From Pseudoduganella ginsengisoli (lineage in GTDB: Bacteria; Pseudomonadota; Gammaproteobacteria; Burkholderiales; Burkholderiaceae_D): a stretch of DNA of 64,000 nucleotides. Where the stretch lies: positions 124,001-188,000 of the forward strand of contig NZ_WNLA01000003.1 of NCBI RefSeq assembly GCF_009720865.1, written 5' to 3'. Both the position numbers and the translations under genes were made by a program. Each line of letters begins with the position of its first letter. Position 1 is the first letter of the stretch. The notes beneath the pieces were generated by a model. It did not search any database and was not told the DNA's origin. It saw nothing but the letters and a program-made list of their open reading frames with translations. Positions 1 through 9,388 of this stretch are shown here, one piece after another.

Positions 1-1150
1 CGAGTGCATCCTTGCCGACGTCGCGTGCGATTTCATCGATGATATTTTCAATGGCAATCGCCCCTTGTGGCCCGCCAAAGCCGCGGAACGCGGTATTCGA
101 TTGCGTGTTGGTCTTGCCGCAGCAGGCGCGGATATCGGCAGCGGACAGGTAATACGCATTATCGAAGTGGCACACGGCGCGCGTGGCGACGGGACCGGAC
201 AAGTCGGCGGAAAAGCCCGCGCGCGACACCATGTCGACTTTCGCGCCAAGGATGCGGCCTTCATCGTCGTAGCCCACTTCATATTCATAGTAGAAGCAGT
301 GGCGCTTGCCCGTGACCAGCATGTCGTCATCGCGGTCGGCCCGCAATTTCACTGGGCGGTTGAGTTTTTTTGCCGCGATGGCCGCGCACGCCGCCCACAG
401 CGCCGATTGCGATTCCTTGCCGCCGAAACCGCCCCCCATGCGGCGGCATTCGACCAGCACGTGGTGCGAATGCAAGTGCAGCGCATGGGCAATCACGTGC
501 TGCATTTCACTCGGGTGCTGCGTCGAGCAATACACGTGCATGCCGTTGGCTTCCTTGGGAATGGCGTAGGCAATCTGGCCTTCCAGGTAAAACTGTTCCT
601 GGCCGCCCACGTACAACGTGCTTTTCAGCTTGCGCGGCGCCGCATCATACGCAGACTGGAAATCGCCCCGCTTCAAATGCATGGGCGGCAGCACATAGGA
701 TGCGGCGGCTTTCGCTGCCTGCGGCGTCAGGATGGCCGGCAATTCGTCATAGGTGATGGCGGCGCGCTTCGCTGCGCGGCGCGCATTGTCGTGCGTATCG
801 GCCACCACGATAAAAATCGGCTGGCCCACGTATTCGACTTTGCCATCGGCGAGGATCGGATCATCGTGGATGATGGGGCCGCAATCGTTGACGCCCGGTA
901 TATCCTTTGCCAGGTACGCAGCCACGACGCCCTGCGACGCCAGCACGGGCGCCAGATCGATGGCGGCCAGCTTTGCGTGCGGCTTGCTGGACAAACCCAG
1001 CGCCGCGTGCAGCGTGCCCTGCATTTCCGGGATGTCGTCCGTGTACGTGGCCTGGCCCAGCACGTGCAATTGCGCCGATTCGTGCGGCGCAGCCTTGCCG
1101 ACGCCGGCCCATGCCATGGCCTGGATTTCTGATGCAGCAGGATGGTTCAT
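1..1150 (-). CDS. xdhB: Xanthine dehydrogenase, molybdopterin-binding large subunit (5' part, runs off window)
   Basis: This is the first 383 codons of the molybdenum-cofactor subunit of xanthine dehydrogenase, which oxidises hypoxanthine and xanthine to urate. The ORF track misses it because it leaves the window. I translated both ends. The N-terminus carries the family stretch [11 protein letters not shown], and near the window edge there is FRGFGGPQG, a signature around the Mo-cofactor pocket, followed by an [15 protein letters not shown] segment in the same frame. The ATG at 1150 overlaps the TGA of xdhA (ATGA), so translation is coupled. The catalytic C-terminal half lies outside the window, so its integrity cannot be judged. 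Confidence 0.93.
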   Translation of the reverse strand, partial: MNHPAASEIQAMAWAGVGKAAPHESAQLHVLGQATYTDDIPEMQGTLHAALGLSSKPHAKLAAIDLAPVLASQGVVAAYLAKDIPGVNDCGPIIHDDPILADGKVEYVGQPIFIVVADTHDNARRAAKRAAITYDELPAILTPQAAKAAASYVLPPMHLKRGDFQSAYDAAPRKLKSTLYVGGQEQFYLEGQIAYAIPKEANGMHVYCSTQHPSEMQHVIAHALHLHSHHVLVECRRMGGGFGGKESQSALWAACAAIAAKKLNRPVKLRADRDDDMLVTGKRHCFYYEYEVGYDDEGRILGAKVDMVSRAGFSADLSGPVATRAVCHFDNAYYLSAADIRACCGKTNTQSNTAFRGFGGPQGAIAIENIIDEIARDVGKDAL

Positions 1151-2628
1151 ACGGCCTCCCACACATTCACGTCACTGGACGCCAGCGGCGCAGCGGCCCG
1201 CGTTTCCAGCCAAAAGCGGCGCAACAGGTTTTGCGCCGCCATCATGCGGTAATCGCTGGATGCGCGCATGTCGGACAGCGGCGTGTAATCGCGCGCCAGC
1301 GCCGCCATGGCGTCCAGCACGTGCGCTTCATCCCACGGCTGGCCATTTAATATTGCTTCCGCTTGCGGCGCACGCTTTGCCGTCGCGGCCATGCCGCCAA
1401 ATGCAATGCGCGCCTGCCTGACCATGCCGCCATCGAGTTCCAATGCAAACGCGGCGCACACGGCGGAAATATCCTGGTCGAAGCGCTTGGCCAGCTTATA
1501 GGTACGGAATTGCACGTTCGCCTGCGGCAGCGGCAGGGGGAGAGGAATGCGCACGGCTTCCACGAATTCGCCCGGCTGCAAATCCTTTTTCATGTAATCC
1601 AGGTAAAACGCTTCGAGCGGCAGCACGCGTTGGCCCGCCTGCGAACGCAGCACCACTTCGCTGCCCAGTGCAATCAGCCATGGCATGGAATCGCCGATTG
1701 GCGAGCCATTGGCGACATTGCCACCCAGGGTGCCCGCGTTGCGGATCGGCAGCGACGCAAAGCGCTGCCACATTTCACGCAGTTGCGGGTAGTGGGCGCA
1801 AACCGCACCATACGCATCGTTCAGCGACACGCCGGCGCCTACTACCAGCATAGGATGATGGGTGGCATCGGTGGCAATGGCTTTCAGTTCCGCCACATTG
1901 CCCAGATAAATAATGTCGTTCAGCTCGCGCATGTGCTTGGTGACCCACAAGCCCACGTCCGTGGAGCCGGCCAGCATCAACGCTTGCGGGCGGCTGGCGC
2001 GCAGCTCAATCAGCTCGGCCAGGGTGCGCGGCGCGTGGAAATGGCGGCCTTCGAAGCTATACGTGGCGCCCTGGCTGCGCTGCAAGCCTTGCAGCGCGGT
2101 GGCCAGTGCGGCGCGGTCAAACGGTACTTTGGGCAATTCCGTCATGCGCTGCGCCGCATCGATGATGGGCCGGTAGCCGGTGCAGCGGCACAGGTTGCCG
2201 GACAGCGCGTCATCAATCTGCTTGCGCGAGCACGGCTGCGCATCATGGTTCAAATACAAGCCCCACAGCGACATGACAAAGCCCGGCGTACAAAAGCCGC
2301 ACTGCGAGCCATGGCATTCGACCAGCGCTTGCTGCACGGGGTGCAATGCGCCATCGGCCTGCTGCACGTCTTCCACCGTGAACAGGGCTTTGCCATCCAG
2401 CGTCGGAGTGAATTGAATACAGGAATTAACGGTTTTTAATTCCAGCTGGCCATCAACCAGCGAACCCAGCACGACCGTGCAGGCGCCGCAGTCGCCTTCC
2501 GCACAGCCTTCCTTGGTGCCGGTGCAATGGAGATCTTCACGCAAATGCTGCAACACGGTTTGCGTCGGGGATACGTCGTCCACGGTATGCACTGCGCCGC
2601 GGTAGTAAAAACGAATCGGTTCTGACAT
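1147..2628 (-). CDS. xdhA: Xanthine dehydrogenase small subunit (2Fe-2S and FAD)
   Basis: A 493-residue electron-transfer subunit that passes electrons from the Mo site of XdhB through two 2Fe-2S clusters to FAD and NAD. The N-terminal plant-type ferredoxin motif ([17 protein letters not shown]) is followed by the second cluster motifs CGFCTPG and LCRCTGYRP. An FAD-binding region comes next ([11 protein letters not shown], then [18 protein letters not shown]) and then a CO-dehydrogenase flavoprotein C-terminal domain. The reading frame stays open to 2709, but those upstream codons lie inside a hairpin. The ATG at 2628 gives the usual N-terminus and has a GGCGAGG-type ribosome site. It forms an operon with xdhB. 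Confidence 0.95.
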   Translation of the reverse strand: MSEPIRFYYRGAVHTVDDVSPTQTVLQHLREDLHCTGTKEGCAEGDCGACTVVLGSLVDGQLELKTVNSCIQFTPTLDGKALFTVEDVQQADGALHPVQQALVECHGSQCGFCTPGFVMSLWGLYLNHDAQPCSRKQIDDALSGNLCRCTGYRPIIDAAQRMTELPKVPFDRAALATALQGLQRSQGATYSFEGRHFHAPRTLAELIELRASRPQALMLAGSTDVGLWVTKHMRELNDIIYLGNVAELKAIATDATHHPMLVVGAGVSLNDAYGAVCAHYPQLREMWQRFASLPIRNAGTLGGNVANGSPIGDSMPWLIALGSEVVLRSQAGQRVLPLEAFYLDYMKKDLQPGEFVEAVRIPLPLPLPQANVQFRTYKLAKRFDQDISAVCAAFALELDGGMVRQARIAFGGMAATAKRAPQAEAILNGQPWDEAHVLDAMAALARDYTPLSDMRASSDYRMMAAQNLLRRFWLETRAAAPLASSDVNVWEAV

Positions 2629-2689
2629 TGTCGCCTCGCCCCCTTGAGTACGTACAAGACTATCAGTTCCCGATCGCGGCCCATATATG

Positions 2690-2718
2690 AAATGGCTGAT
2701 GTCGCACATCAGCCATTT
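2690..2718. terminator. Hairpin between puuE and xdhA
   Basis: A 12-bp perfect stem (2690-2701 pairing with 2707-2718) with a 5-nt loop lies 36 nt past the puuE stop. Only short T tracts flank it, so it is an attenuator-like or weak terminator between puuE and xdhAB on the minus strand. Confidence 0.55.
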
Positions 2719-2753
2719 TCAATAGGAACGGACGGGTCGTTCGCTGCTTTACA

Positions 2754-3710
2754 TCATTTTACGAAAGGATGCACTTTGTGCCAGTGTTCTGCGATGTCGA
2801 TACGGCGCGTGATCCACACTTTATCGTGGCTCTGCACGTAATCGAGGAAACGCGCCAGCGCGGCGGCCCGGGCCGGACGGCCGACCAGACGGCAGTGCAG
2901 GCCGATCGACAGCATCTTCGGCGCATTCAAGCCTTCCGGATCACCTTCCGCGTACAGCGTGTCGAAGGCATCTTTCAGGTAATCAAAGAATTGCGTGCCT
3001 GAATTGAAACCTTGCATGGCAGCAAAGCGCATGTCATTGGTATCCAGCGTGTATGGCACGATCAACTGGGGCTTCACTACCGTCAGGCCGCTTTCCGGAT
3101 CCTTGTGCTCGATTTCCATCCAGAATGGCAAGTCGTCGCCATAGTGGTCGGCGTCATAGCGGAAACCGCCGTGTTCCATGACGAGCCGGTGCGTGTTGGG
3201 GGAATCGCGGCCCGTGTACCATCCTTGTGGCGCGGAGCCCGTCAATTCCTTGATGATTTCCACGGCTTCCTTCATGTGGGCGCGTTCCGTGGCTTCATCG
3301 GCATTTTGGTACGAAATCCAGCGCAAGCCGTGGCACGCGATTTCGTGGCCCAGTTCCATGAAGGCCGCCACGGCTTCCGGGTTGCGCTTCAGCGCCATCG
3401 ATACGCCAAAGATGGTCAGCGGCAGCTTGCGGTCTTCAAACATGCGGAGCAAACGCCACAGGCCGGCGCGGGAACCATATTCGTAAATGGTTTCCATCGA
3501 CAGGTGGCGGTTCGGGAAAGCCTGGGCGCCGATAATTTCGGACAGGAAGGTTTCCGACGCCGGATCGCCGTGCAACACATTGTTTTCAGCGCCCTCTTCA
3601 TAATTAAGCACGAATTGCAACGCCACGCGGGCGCCGTTCGGCCATTGCGCGTGAGGAGGGGTGCGGCCGTAGCCGATCATGTCGCGTGGGTAGTTATCGT
3701 AGGTGCTCAT
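2754..3710 (-). CDS. puuE: Allantoinase, PuuE type (polysaccharide-deacetylase fold)
   Basis: A 318-residue protein of the NodB/polysaccharide-deacetylase-like allantoinase family, which hydrolyses allantoin to allantoate in urate breakdown. Family features seen are YPRDMIGYGRTPPHAQWP at the N-terminus, LNYEEGAE, GVSMALKRNPEA, the HEIACHGLRW block, GWYTGRDSPNTRRL-like and RYDADHYGDDLPFW segments, and a C-terminal GLHCRLVGRPARAAAL. The frame extends upstream to 3755, but the ATG at 3710 gives the standard MSTYDNYPRD start. It is divergent from uraH and upstream of xdhAB, all in the same purine-degradation pathway. It is unrelated to the metal-dependent allantoinase AllB. Confidence 0.92.
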   Translation of the reverse strand: MSTYDNYPRDMIGYGRTPPHAQWPNGARVALQFVLNYEEGAENNVLHGDPASETFLSEIIGAQAFPNRHLSMETIYEYGSRAGLWRLLRMFEDRKLPLTIFGVSMALKRNPEAVAAFMELGHEIACHGLRWISYQNADEATERAHMKEAVEIIKELTGSAPQGWYTGRDSPNTHRLVMEHGGFRYDADHYGDDLPFWMEIEHKDPESGLTVVKPQLIVPYTLDTNDMRFAAMQGFNSGTQFFDYLKDAFDTLYAEGDPEGLNAPKMLSIGLHCRLVGRPARAAALARFLDYVQSHDKVWITRRIDIAEHWHKVHPFVK

Positions 3711-3761
3711 AGGTCTCTGGTTAACAACAGTGGCGATGATGATGCATTTCACCAATAATAT

Positions 3762-3802
3762 ATGTCGATAACGACATCAGTATAAGATTTGCACGATATC
3801 GT
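3762..3802. promoter_or_regulatory. Candidate operator between puuE and uraH
   Basis: The 122-bp divergent gap holds a perfect inverted repeat, ATGTCG-ATAA-CGACAT (3762-3777), and a second 10-bp palindrome, ACGATATCGT (3793-3802). Both lie where promoters for the two divergent purine genes must be. This suggests a shared regulator site; which regulator binds is unknown. Confidence 0.4.
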
Positions 3803-3832
3803 CTCTTTCCTAACCTATATAGGAGTAATCCA

Positions 3833-4186
3833 ATGGGCAAACTCAGTACCCACGTATTGGATACCACCGCCGGCAAACCTGGCGCCGGTGTCAAGGTGGC
3901 CTTATATGAAGTCTTGCCGACAGGCCGCATGCTGGTGAAAACCGATGTCACCAATGCGGATGGCCGCTGCAATACTCCCCTGCTCGAAGGCGCATCCATG
4001 AAGACCGGCAAATTCGAACTGGTGTTTGATGCCGGCGATTACTTTGCCGCCCAAGGCGCCAGCGTGCCGGAGCCCCGCTTTATCGACCAGGTCACGATTG
4101 CATTCGGCATTGCCGACGCGGCGCAAAACTACCACGTGCCGCTGGTGGTGTCGCCGTGGGCGTATTCGACCTACCGCGGCAGTTGA
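3833..4186 (+). CDS. uraH: 5-Hydroxyisourate hydrolase (transthyretin-like)
   Basis: A 117-residue transthyretin-related protein that hydrolyses 5-hydroxyisourate to OHCU, the step after urate oxidation. It starts MGKLSTHVLDTTAGKPGAGV, containing the N-terminal catalytic His. The family hallmark C-terminus YRGS is intact, preceded by HVPLVVSPWAYSTYRGS. An AGGAG ribosome site stands 6 nt before the ATG. No urate oxidase or OHCU decarboxylase gene is in the window, so the middle of the pathway is encoded elsewhere. Its last two codons and stop begin a short tandem repeat. Confidence 0.95.
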   Translation: MGKLSTHVLDTTAGKPGAGVKVALYEVLPTGRMLVKTDVTNADGRCNTPLLEGASMKTGKFELVFDAGDYFAAQGASVPEPRFIDQVTIAFGIADAAQNYHVPLVVSPWAYSTYRGS

Positions 4187-4228
4187 GTTGGGCAGTTGAT
4201 CTGGACAGTTGAGCTGGACAGTTGACCT
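4179..4228 (+). repeat. Four tandem 12-13-bp units starting in the uraH stop
   Basis: Units of the form GG(C/A)CAGTTGA(N)CT begin at the final GGC AGT TGA of uraH and repeat at 4191, 4203 and 4216, with slight divergence between units. It looks like slippage-type duplication of the gene's end, outside the coding frame after the first stop. Confidence 0.7.
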
Positions 4229-4261
4229 GTCAACCGGCAACAACAGGCAAACGTTTCAGGC

Positions 4262-4289
4262 GTGACACAGATCAAACTTGTCGTATAGT
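4262..4289 (+). promoter_or_regulatory. Sigma-70-like promoter of the PsiF-like gene
   Basis: GTGACA (4262-4267) and TATAGT (4284-4289) are separated by 16 nt, each 5/6 to consensus. The start codon lies 40 nt downstream of the -10. Confidence 0.5.
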
Positions 4290-4328
4290 AATTCGGATTG
4301 CACCTCTTACTGAACAGGATTGTTTCCT

Positions 4329-4679
4329 ATGAAAAAACTGCTTGCTGTTTCCGTGATTGCCGCTCTCGCTGCGGTTGCTTCCCTGTGTTCGTCGTCTGTC
4401 TTTGCCGCGCCTGCCGCGTCGGCCTCTGCTTCGGCAGCGGCTTCCGCACCAAAAACTGCCCAGCAAAACAAGATGGTCACTTGCAATAAGGACGCCGAAG
4501 GCAAGAAAGGCGATGAGCGCAAAGCCTTCATGAAAGAATGCCTGAGCAATAAGCCTGCAGCGGCCTCTGCCCCCGTGACGCAGCAAGACAAGATGAAGTC
4601 CTGCAACAAGGATGCGGAAGGCATGAAAGGCGATGACCGCAAAGCCTTCATGAAAACTTGTCTGAGCGCGAAAAAGTAA
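4329..4679 (+). CDS. Periplasmic protein with two PsiF repeats
   Basis: A 116-residue exported protein. An AAAVASLCSSSVFA-type signal peptide ends near residue 26 and is followed by an Ala/Ser-rich linker. Two copies of a roughly 32-residue PsiF repeat follow, each with CNKDAEG, KGD(E/D)RKAFMK and a second Cys (ECLS or TCLS). The paired cysteines suggest a disulfide in each repeat. E. coli PsiF is phosphate-starvation inducible but its function is unknown. A TTG at 4320 is in frame; the AGGA at 4316-4319 is well placed for the ATG at 4329, which I use. Confidence 0.85.
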   Translation: MKKLLAVSVIAALAAVASLCSSSVFAAPAASASASAAASAPKTAQQNKMVTCNKDAEGKKGDERKAFMKECLSNKPAAASAPVTQQDKMKSCNKDAEGMKGDDRKAFMKTCLSAKK

Positions 4680-4703
4680 GCGTCAGAATTTCCTCTAAGA
4701 AAA

Positions 4704-4746
4704 AAGGTGGCAGGGACTTCCGCTCAGAAAAAAGTCCCTGGCACTT
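4704..4746. terminator. Inverted-repeat element at convergent gene ends
   Basis: Arms 4704-4719 and 4732-4746 carry the core GGCAGGGACTT / AAGTCCCTG with near-perfect pairing. On the minus strand the stem is followed by a run of T, which fits termination of the beta-helix gene. It is a close relative of the element at 13231-13280. Confidence 0.65.
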
Positions 4747-4759
4747 CGATTGGGCAACT

Positions 4760-6013
4760 TTAAGGCTTTCTGCTGCCGGCCGGCAGCAATGTCACGGTCG
4801 TGCTACCCGACTGATATGCGCCGATATCGAGCTTGACGGCCACCGGCCTCGGACTGCTGCTGGCCGTGTGCTTGTATTCCATGACAGGCCGCAACGCCAC
4901 GCCCGTGGGCGGCACGATCGGTTCCGAACCGGCGCCCGTGATTTGCGGGTTCGTCAGCGGGTGCAAGTCGTATTCCGCCCGGTTCACGAATGCCACCTGG
5001 TCCGCCTTGTAATTGGTTTGCAACGTGGCAGATGCCTGGTTGGTCAGCACGCCCCGCCCCGCAAACAGATTATTCTGGATGTGCGCCGGCTTCGTGATGC
5101 GGCTGTTTACGTTGATAAAGACTGCATTGGCGCCGTCATTTATGAACGTATTGTTGACGACATACAACGCATCGGCCGCCCCCGCACTGGCTTCCGCCCC
5201 ATACGACAGCAAGGTCGAGTTTTCATAGGCGGCCGGCTGCTGGATCACGTTGCCGATCACATACGCGGTGCCGCCATTGGGCAAATCCATTTCATAGCTG
5301 GGCCGTCCTGCCGCCGTTGTGCCCTGCTCCGTGGGTCCCAAGGTGGAGAAACGGTTATATACCACCGTGTTGACCAGGGCCCGTGATTTCAAGTTGTGCC
5401 CCACCACGGCATCGTGCGAATAGTTATAGCGGAACACAAGGCTGGCAATGGCGCCGATGTACACGTTGTGAGTCTGCCCGCTGCCATCGCCGTTGTGGCC
5501 GAAGTCATTGTTTTCCAGCACGATATTGGAATTCGCATTGGCGCCGCACAAGATGCCGTTCTCGTTGTCATGAATAAAGCTGTTGCGCAGCGTAAAGTTC
5601 GTCCCTTCAATACGGAACGCGGCGCCGTTGTGGTCGGGCACCTTGGCGCCATAAATTTCCACGTTATCCACGATGACATTGCTGCCGCCAATGACCCAGA
5701 CCGCCTTGCCCTGTGCATTTTGTCCGGCTGCATCGATTTTCGGACGCCCCCGTACGCCCCGTATCGTCAAATTGCTGGCGGCGATATAGCAGACGTTGCC
5801 GCTATACGTGTTCGCGCCTTCGATTTCCACCGTATCTCCCGCACGCGCCGCTGCAAACGCAGCACACGGCGTCGCATAAGTCTTGCCAGGACCAGCTGCC
5901 AGCACGGCAGCCTGGGTCTCGGTCATGGGCGCCAGGCAGCACAGCAGCGGCAATAACCGGACGATGACCGGTGCGGCAGCCGCACCGTAGATTGTTTCGT
6001 GCAAGACACTCAT
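4760..6013 (-). CDS. Secreted right-handed parallel beta-helix protein
   Basis: A 417-residue exported protein of the pectate-lyase-like beta-helix fold. A hydrophobic N-terminus ends near TETQAA. The motif GPGKTYATPCAAFAAARAGD follows, typical of beta-helix proteins whose first strand precedes the solenoid. Short Asn/Gly/Val coils then repeat, such as NLTIRGV, NVIVDNVEIYG, NFTLRNSFIHDN, NIVLENNDFGHN and LYVVNNTFIND. I cannot assign a substrate; this fold covers lyases, epimerases and adhesins. The frame allows a start at 6025 or 6028, but only the ATG at 6013 has a GGAGG site with correct spacing. It stands alone, divergent from the CorC-like gene. Confidence 0.8.
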   Translation of the reverse strand: MSVLHETIYGAAAAPVIVRLLPLLCCLAPMTETQAAVLAAGPGKTYATPCAAFAAARAGDTVEIEGANTYSGNVCYIAASNLTIRGVRGRPKIDAAGQNAQGKAVWVIGGSNVIVDNVEIYGAKVPDHNGAAFRIEGTNFTLRNSFIHDNENGILCGANANSNIVLENNDFGHNGDGSGQTHNVYIGAIASLVFRYNYSHDAVVGHNLKSRALVNTVVYNRFSTLGPTEQGTTAAGRPSYEMDLPNGGTAYVIGNVIQQPAAYENSTLLSYGAEASAGAADALYVVNNTFINDGANAVFINVNSRITKPAHIQNNLFAGRGVLTNQASATLQTNYKADQVAFVNRAEYDLHPLTNPQITGAGSEPIVPPTGVALRPVMEYKHTASSSPRPVAVKLDIGAYQSGSTTVTLLPAGSRKP

Positions 6014-6226
6014 GTCCACCTCCATCAAAGAGGAAATTCAATCTACGCCGAATTTTTCCATTGCCGCGCACGTCTGGATGAGTTGCTGTGCCTGCTTCTA
6101 TAAACAGCGCATCAAGCAGCCCATCAGCTTGCCCGGCATCAGCAGTTGCCTTAAAATCCACGAAACCGCGCCTTGCGGCGACCGCTACGGGCCGGTTCCC
6201 GCCCCTGCTGAATTGAACTCCCATGC

Positions 6227-7525
6227 ATGCTTTTACACGGTGACCCATTGGATACCGTACCCATATGGGCGCAACTGACTGCGCTTGCTTTCCTGATTTT
6301 GTGTTCCGCGTTTTTCGCCATGGCGGAAACCGCTTTAATGGCCGCCAACCGGCACCGCTTGCGCCACAAAGCCAAACGCGGCAGCCGGCGCGCTGTCGCA
6401 ACGCTGTGGCTGCTGGAACGCACGAATAAACTGTTATCGCTGGTATTGATTGCCAACACGCTCATCAATGCCACCGCCATTGCACTGGTGACCGCCATCG
6501 TCATCCACACGTTTGGCTATGACGAATGGCTGGTCGTCGGGTCCACGGCGGCCATGACGTTCTTGCTGGTGGTCTTTGCGGAAATTTCGCCGAAAATGAT
6601 CGGCGCCACATATGCGGAGCAAATTGCGCTGCCGACTGCCATGCTGCTGCGCCCGCTGCTGTCGGCCGCGCGCCCACTGTTGTGGTTTATCAACCTGTTC
6701 ACCAGCACCGTGTTGCGCATCTTTGGCATCCGCATGGGCACGCCGTTGCACGATGCGCGGCTGTCGCCCGATGAATTGCGCACGTTGCTGTTGGATGGCG
6801 GCAACGCCATGCCGCAAAAACACCGCAGCATTTTGCTCAACCTGTTCGACCTGGAAGCGATTTCCGTCGAAGACATCATGACGCCCCGCGTGCACATTGA
6901 AGCGCTGAATTTGGCCGCGCCCGTGGAAGAAATCAAGCGCCAGCTGACCACGTGCTACCACAACAAACTGCCCGTGTACGAAGGCGAAATCAACCAGATT
7001 GCCGGCATTTTGCACGTGCGCAAGGCCATGGCGCTGTTGACGCAAGACGACGAATTAACGGCCGATCACTTCCGCGCCCTGTTGACGGAACCGTATTTCA
7101 TTCCCCAGGACACGGGCGTACTGACGCAGCTCCAATACTTCCAGGAAAATAAAGAACGCCTGGGCATCATTGTCGATGAATATGGCGAAGTGCAGGGTCT
7201 GGTCACGCTGGATGACATCATTGAAGAAATGATTGGTGAATTCACCACGTCGACGCCGGGGGCCGCCCGGGCGGAATCGTTTGCGTGGGATGCCGACGGG
7301 GAATGCCTGCTGGAAGGTTCCGTTGCGCTGCGTGACATTAACAAGCGTCTGGGATTAAACTTTTCCCTGGATGGGCCGAAAACCCTGAACGGGATGTTGT
7401 TGGAATACTTGCAAGATATCCCGGAAGCGCCCATCAGTGTGAAAACCGGCGGGTGTGTGGTCGAGGTGGTGCAAGTACAGAACCAGTCGATCAAAGTCGT
7501 GAAATTGATACGTCCGCGCAGCTAA
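6227..7525 (+). CDS. CNNM/CBS-domain membrane protein of the HlyC/CorC family
   Basis: A 432-residue inner-membrane protein. The N-terminal CNNM (DUF21) domain has about four membrane segments, starting LTALAFLILCSAFFAMAETAL and including VLIANTLINATAIALV. A CBS pair spans about residues 200-330, with EDIMTPRVHIEAL and the characteristic GEVQGLVTLDDIIEEMIGEF. A C-terminal CorC_HlyC domain ends at VVKLIRPRS. Members affect Mg/Co efflux or magnesium balance; the older label hemolysin is misleading. No ribosome site precedes the ATG at 6227; a TTG at 6248 behind GGTGA is an alternative start. Confidence 0.88.
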   Translation: MLLHGDPLDTVPIWAQLTALAFLILCSAFFAMAETALMAANRHRLRHKAKRGSRRAVATLWLLERTNKLLSLVLIANTLINATAIALVTAIVIHTFGYDEWLVVGSTAAMTFLLVVFAEISPKMIGATYAEQIALPTAMLLRPLLSAARPLLWFINLFTSTVLRIFGIRMGTPLHDARLSPDELRTLLLDGGNAMPQKHRSILLNLFDLEAISVEDIMTPRVHIEALNLAAPVEEIKRQLTTCYHNKLPVYEGEINQIAGILHVRKAMALLTQDDELTADHFRALLTEPYFIPQDTGVLTQLQYFQENKERLGIIVDEYGEVQGLVTLDDIIEEMIGEFTTSTPGAARAESFAWDADGECLLEGSVALRDINKRLGLNFSLDGPKTLNGMLLEYLQDIPEAPISVKTGGCVVEVVQVQNQSIKVVKLIRPRS

Positions 7526-7642
7526 TTGCTTTCCGGTAACGCGCACGCTTGGACCGCAGCTTTACAAAAATGATGCTCACAGGCATCATCGGCGGATGCC
7601 TTCGGGCCTGACTATCAATCTTGCAGTTTTCCTAACGGCGCT

Positions 7643-9376
7643 ATGGCTGCAGTCCAACCCAATCCAGCCTCCAGCCCGCCCTTGCCAGGGCTGGCGCGAG
7701 CATTGATGCAGGCAGGCCGCCTGACACCAGTGCAGGCGGATGCGCTGCAAAAAAAATCCCAGAGTGACAAGCAGCCGTTTATTGATACGCTGCTGGCCAG
7801 CGGTTCGATTTCGCCCCGCGACCTGGCCGGCTTTTGCTCGGAAACGTTTGCCTACCCCATGATGGACCTGGCGGCGTTTTCCATCGAATTATTGCCGCAG
7901 AAAATCATCGATCCCAAGCTGATGATGACGCAGCGTGTCGTCGCGCTGTCGAAACGGGGCAACAAGATGGCGGTGGCGATTTCCGACCCCACCAATACGC
8001 AGGCGCTGGACCAGATCAAGTTCCAGACGGAATCGTCCGTCGAACCCGTTATTGTCCCGCACGACAGCTTGCTGCATTTACTTGCAGCGCTGGGCCGCAG
8101 CGCCGAACAAAGCCTCAATGAAATATCAGGCGAACAGGAAGATATCCAGTTCGCCGAAGAACAGGAAGCGCCTGCTGAAACCGCAGCCGATCCAGGCGCC
8201 TCCGACGTGGAAGACGCGCCCATCGTGCGTTTCCTGAACAAGATGCTGATGGATGCCGTGAATTTGGGCGCATCGGACTTGCATTTCGAACCTTTTGAAA
8301 AGTTTTACCGCATCCGCTTCCGCGTCGATGGCGTGCTGACTGAGCATGCGCAACCGCCCGTGTCCATCAAGGACAAGCTGGTGTCGCGCATCAAAGTGCT
8401 GGCCAAGCTGGATATTTCAGAAAAGCGCGTGCCGCAGGATGGCCGCATGCGGCTGATCGTGTCGCCAACGAAAACCATCGACTTGCGCGTATCGACGCTG
8501 CCCACGCTGTTTGGCGAAAAAACCGTCATGCGTATCCTCGATGCTACGCAGGCGCAGATGGGCATTGATTCGCTGGGCTACGACCCGGACCAGAAGCAGT
8601 TGCTGATGGACGCCATCCACCGCCCTTACGGCATGGTGCTGGTGACGGGCCCGACGGGCTCCGGCAAGACCGTGTCGCTGTACACGTGCTTGAATATCCT
8701 GAACAAGCCGGGAATCAATATCTCGACGGCGGAAGATCCGGCCGAGATCAACTTGCCGGGCGTAAACCAGGTCAACGTCAACGACAAAGCCGGCCTGACC
8801 TTCCCGATTGCATTGAAAGCCTTCTTGCGGCAAGACCCGGATATCATCATGGTGGGTGAAATCCGCGACCTGGAAACCGGCGACATCGCCATCAAGGCAG
8901 CGCAAACGGGCCACATGGTGTTTTCCACCTTGCACACCAATGACGCGCCATCGACATTGACGCGTTTGATGAACATGGGCGTGGCGCCATTTAATATCGC
9001 GTCGTCCGTGATTTTAATTACCGCGCAGCGCCTGGCGCGGCGCTTATGCACGTGCAAGCAGCCAGTCGATATTTCCCGCGAATTGCTGCTGAAAGCCGGC
9101 TTCAAGGACGAAGAACTGGACGGCAGCTGGAAGCCCTATGGCCCTGTCGGCTGTGAACGCTGCAACGGCGGCGGCTACAAGGGACGGGTCGGCATTTACC
9201 AGATCATGCCCATTACGCCGGCCATTGAAGCGATTATCCTGGCCCATGGCAATTCCATGCAAATTGCCGAACAGTCGGAAAAAGAAGGCATTAAATCGCT
9301 GCGCCAGTCGGGCCTCGTCAAAGTCAAAAACGGCTTGACCAGCCTGGAAGAAGTGCTCGGCTGCACCAACGAGTAA
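7643..9376 (+). CDS. pilB: Type IV pilus assembly (extension) ATPase
   Basis: A 577-residue cytoplasmic motor that powers pilin polymerisation. A GspE N-terminal domain occupies about residues 15-150. The core ATPase has the Walker A motif GPTGSGKT at residues 336-343, the Asp box (DIIMVGEIRDLETGDIA), and the His box around GHMVFSTLHTNDAPSTLTRL. A zinc-binding tetracysteine lies near the end (CTCK ... CERC) followed by GGGYKGRVGIYQ. The acidic linker before DAPIVRFLN is usual for PilB. It forms an operon with pilC and pilD. Confidence 0.97.
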   Translation: MAAVQPNPASSPPLPGLARALMQAGRLTPVQADALQKKSQSDKQPFIDTLLASGSISPRDLAGFCSETFAYPMMDLAAFSIELLPQKIIDPKLMMTQRVVALSKRGNKMAVAISDPTNTQALDQIKFQTESSVEPVIVPHDSLLHLLAALGRSAEQSLNEISGEQEDIQFAEEQEAPAETAADPGASDVEDAPIVRFLNKMLMDAVNLGASDLHFEPFEKFYRIRFRVDGVLTEHAQPPVSIKDKLVSRIKVLAKLDISEKRVPQDGRMRLIVSPTKTIDLRVSTLPTLFGEKTVMRILDATQAQMGIDSLGYDPDQKQLLMDAIHRPYGMVLVTGPTGSGKTVSLYTCLNILNKPGINISTAEDPAEINLPGVNQVNVNDKAGLTFPIALKAFLRQDPDIIMVGEIRDLETGDIAIKAAQTGHMVFSTLHTNDAPSTLTRLMNMGVAPFNIASSVILITAQRLARRLCTCKQPVDISRELLLKAGFKDEELDGSWKPYGPVGCERCNGGGYKGRVGIYQIMPITPAIEAIILAHGNSMQIAEQSEKEGIKSLRQSGLVKVKNGLTSLEEVLGCTNE

Positions 9377-9388
9377 GGATCATTGAAT

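Noticed and set aside
65..1132. Long plus-strand ORF of 355 codons opposite xdhB
   Set aside because: High-GC antisense frame of a confidently identified gene; low-complexity His/Arg/Ala composition and no family features. The same applies to the many long shadows across the window.
2629..2709. N-terminal extension of xdhA to 2709
   Set aside because: The extra codons fall in the puuE/xdhA hairpin, and the ATG at 2628 matches the family start. Similar upstream extensions of puuE, lpxC, ftsZ, rsmH, mraZ, mutT and the collagenase were trimmed for the same kind of reason.
7570..7589. ATGATGC-N6-GCATCAT hairpin before pilB
   Set aside because: Only 7 bp and without a T run or clear context; not enough for a terminator or operator call.
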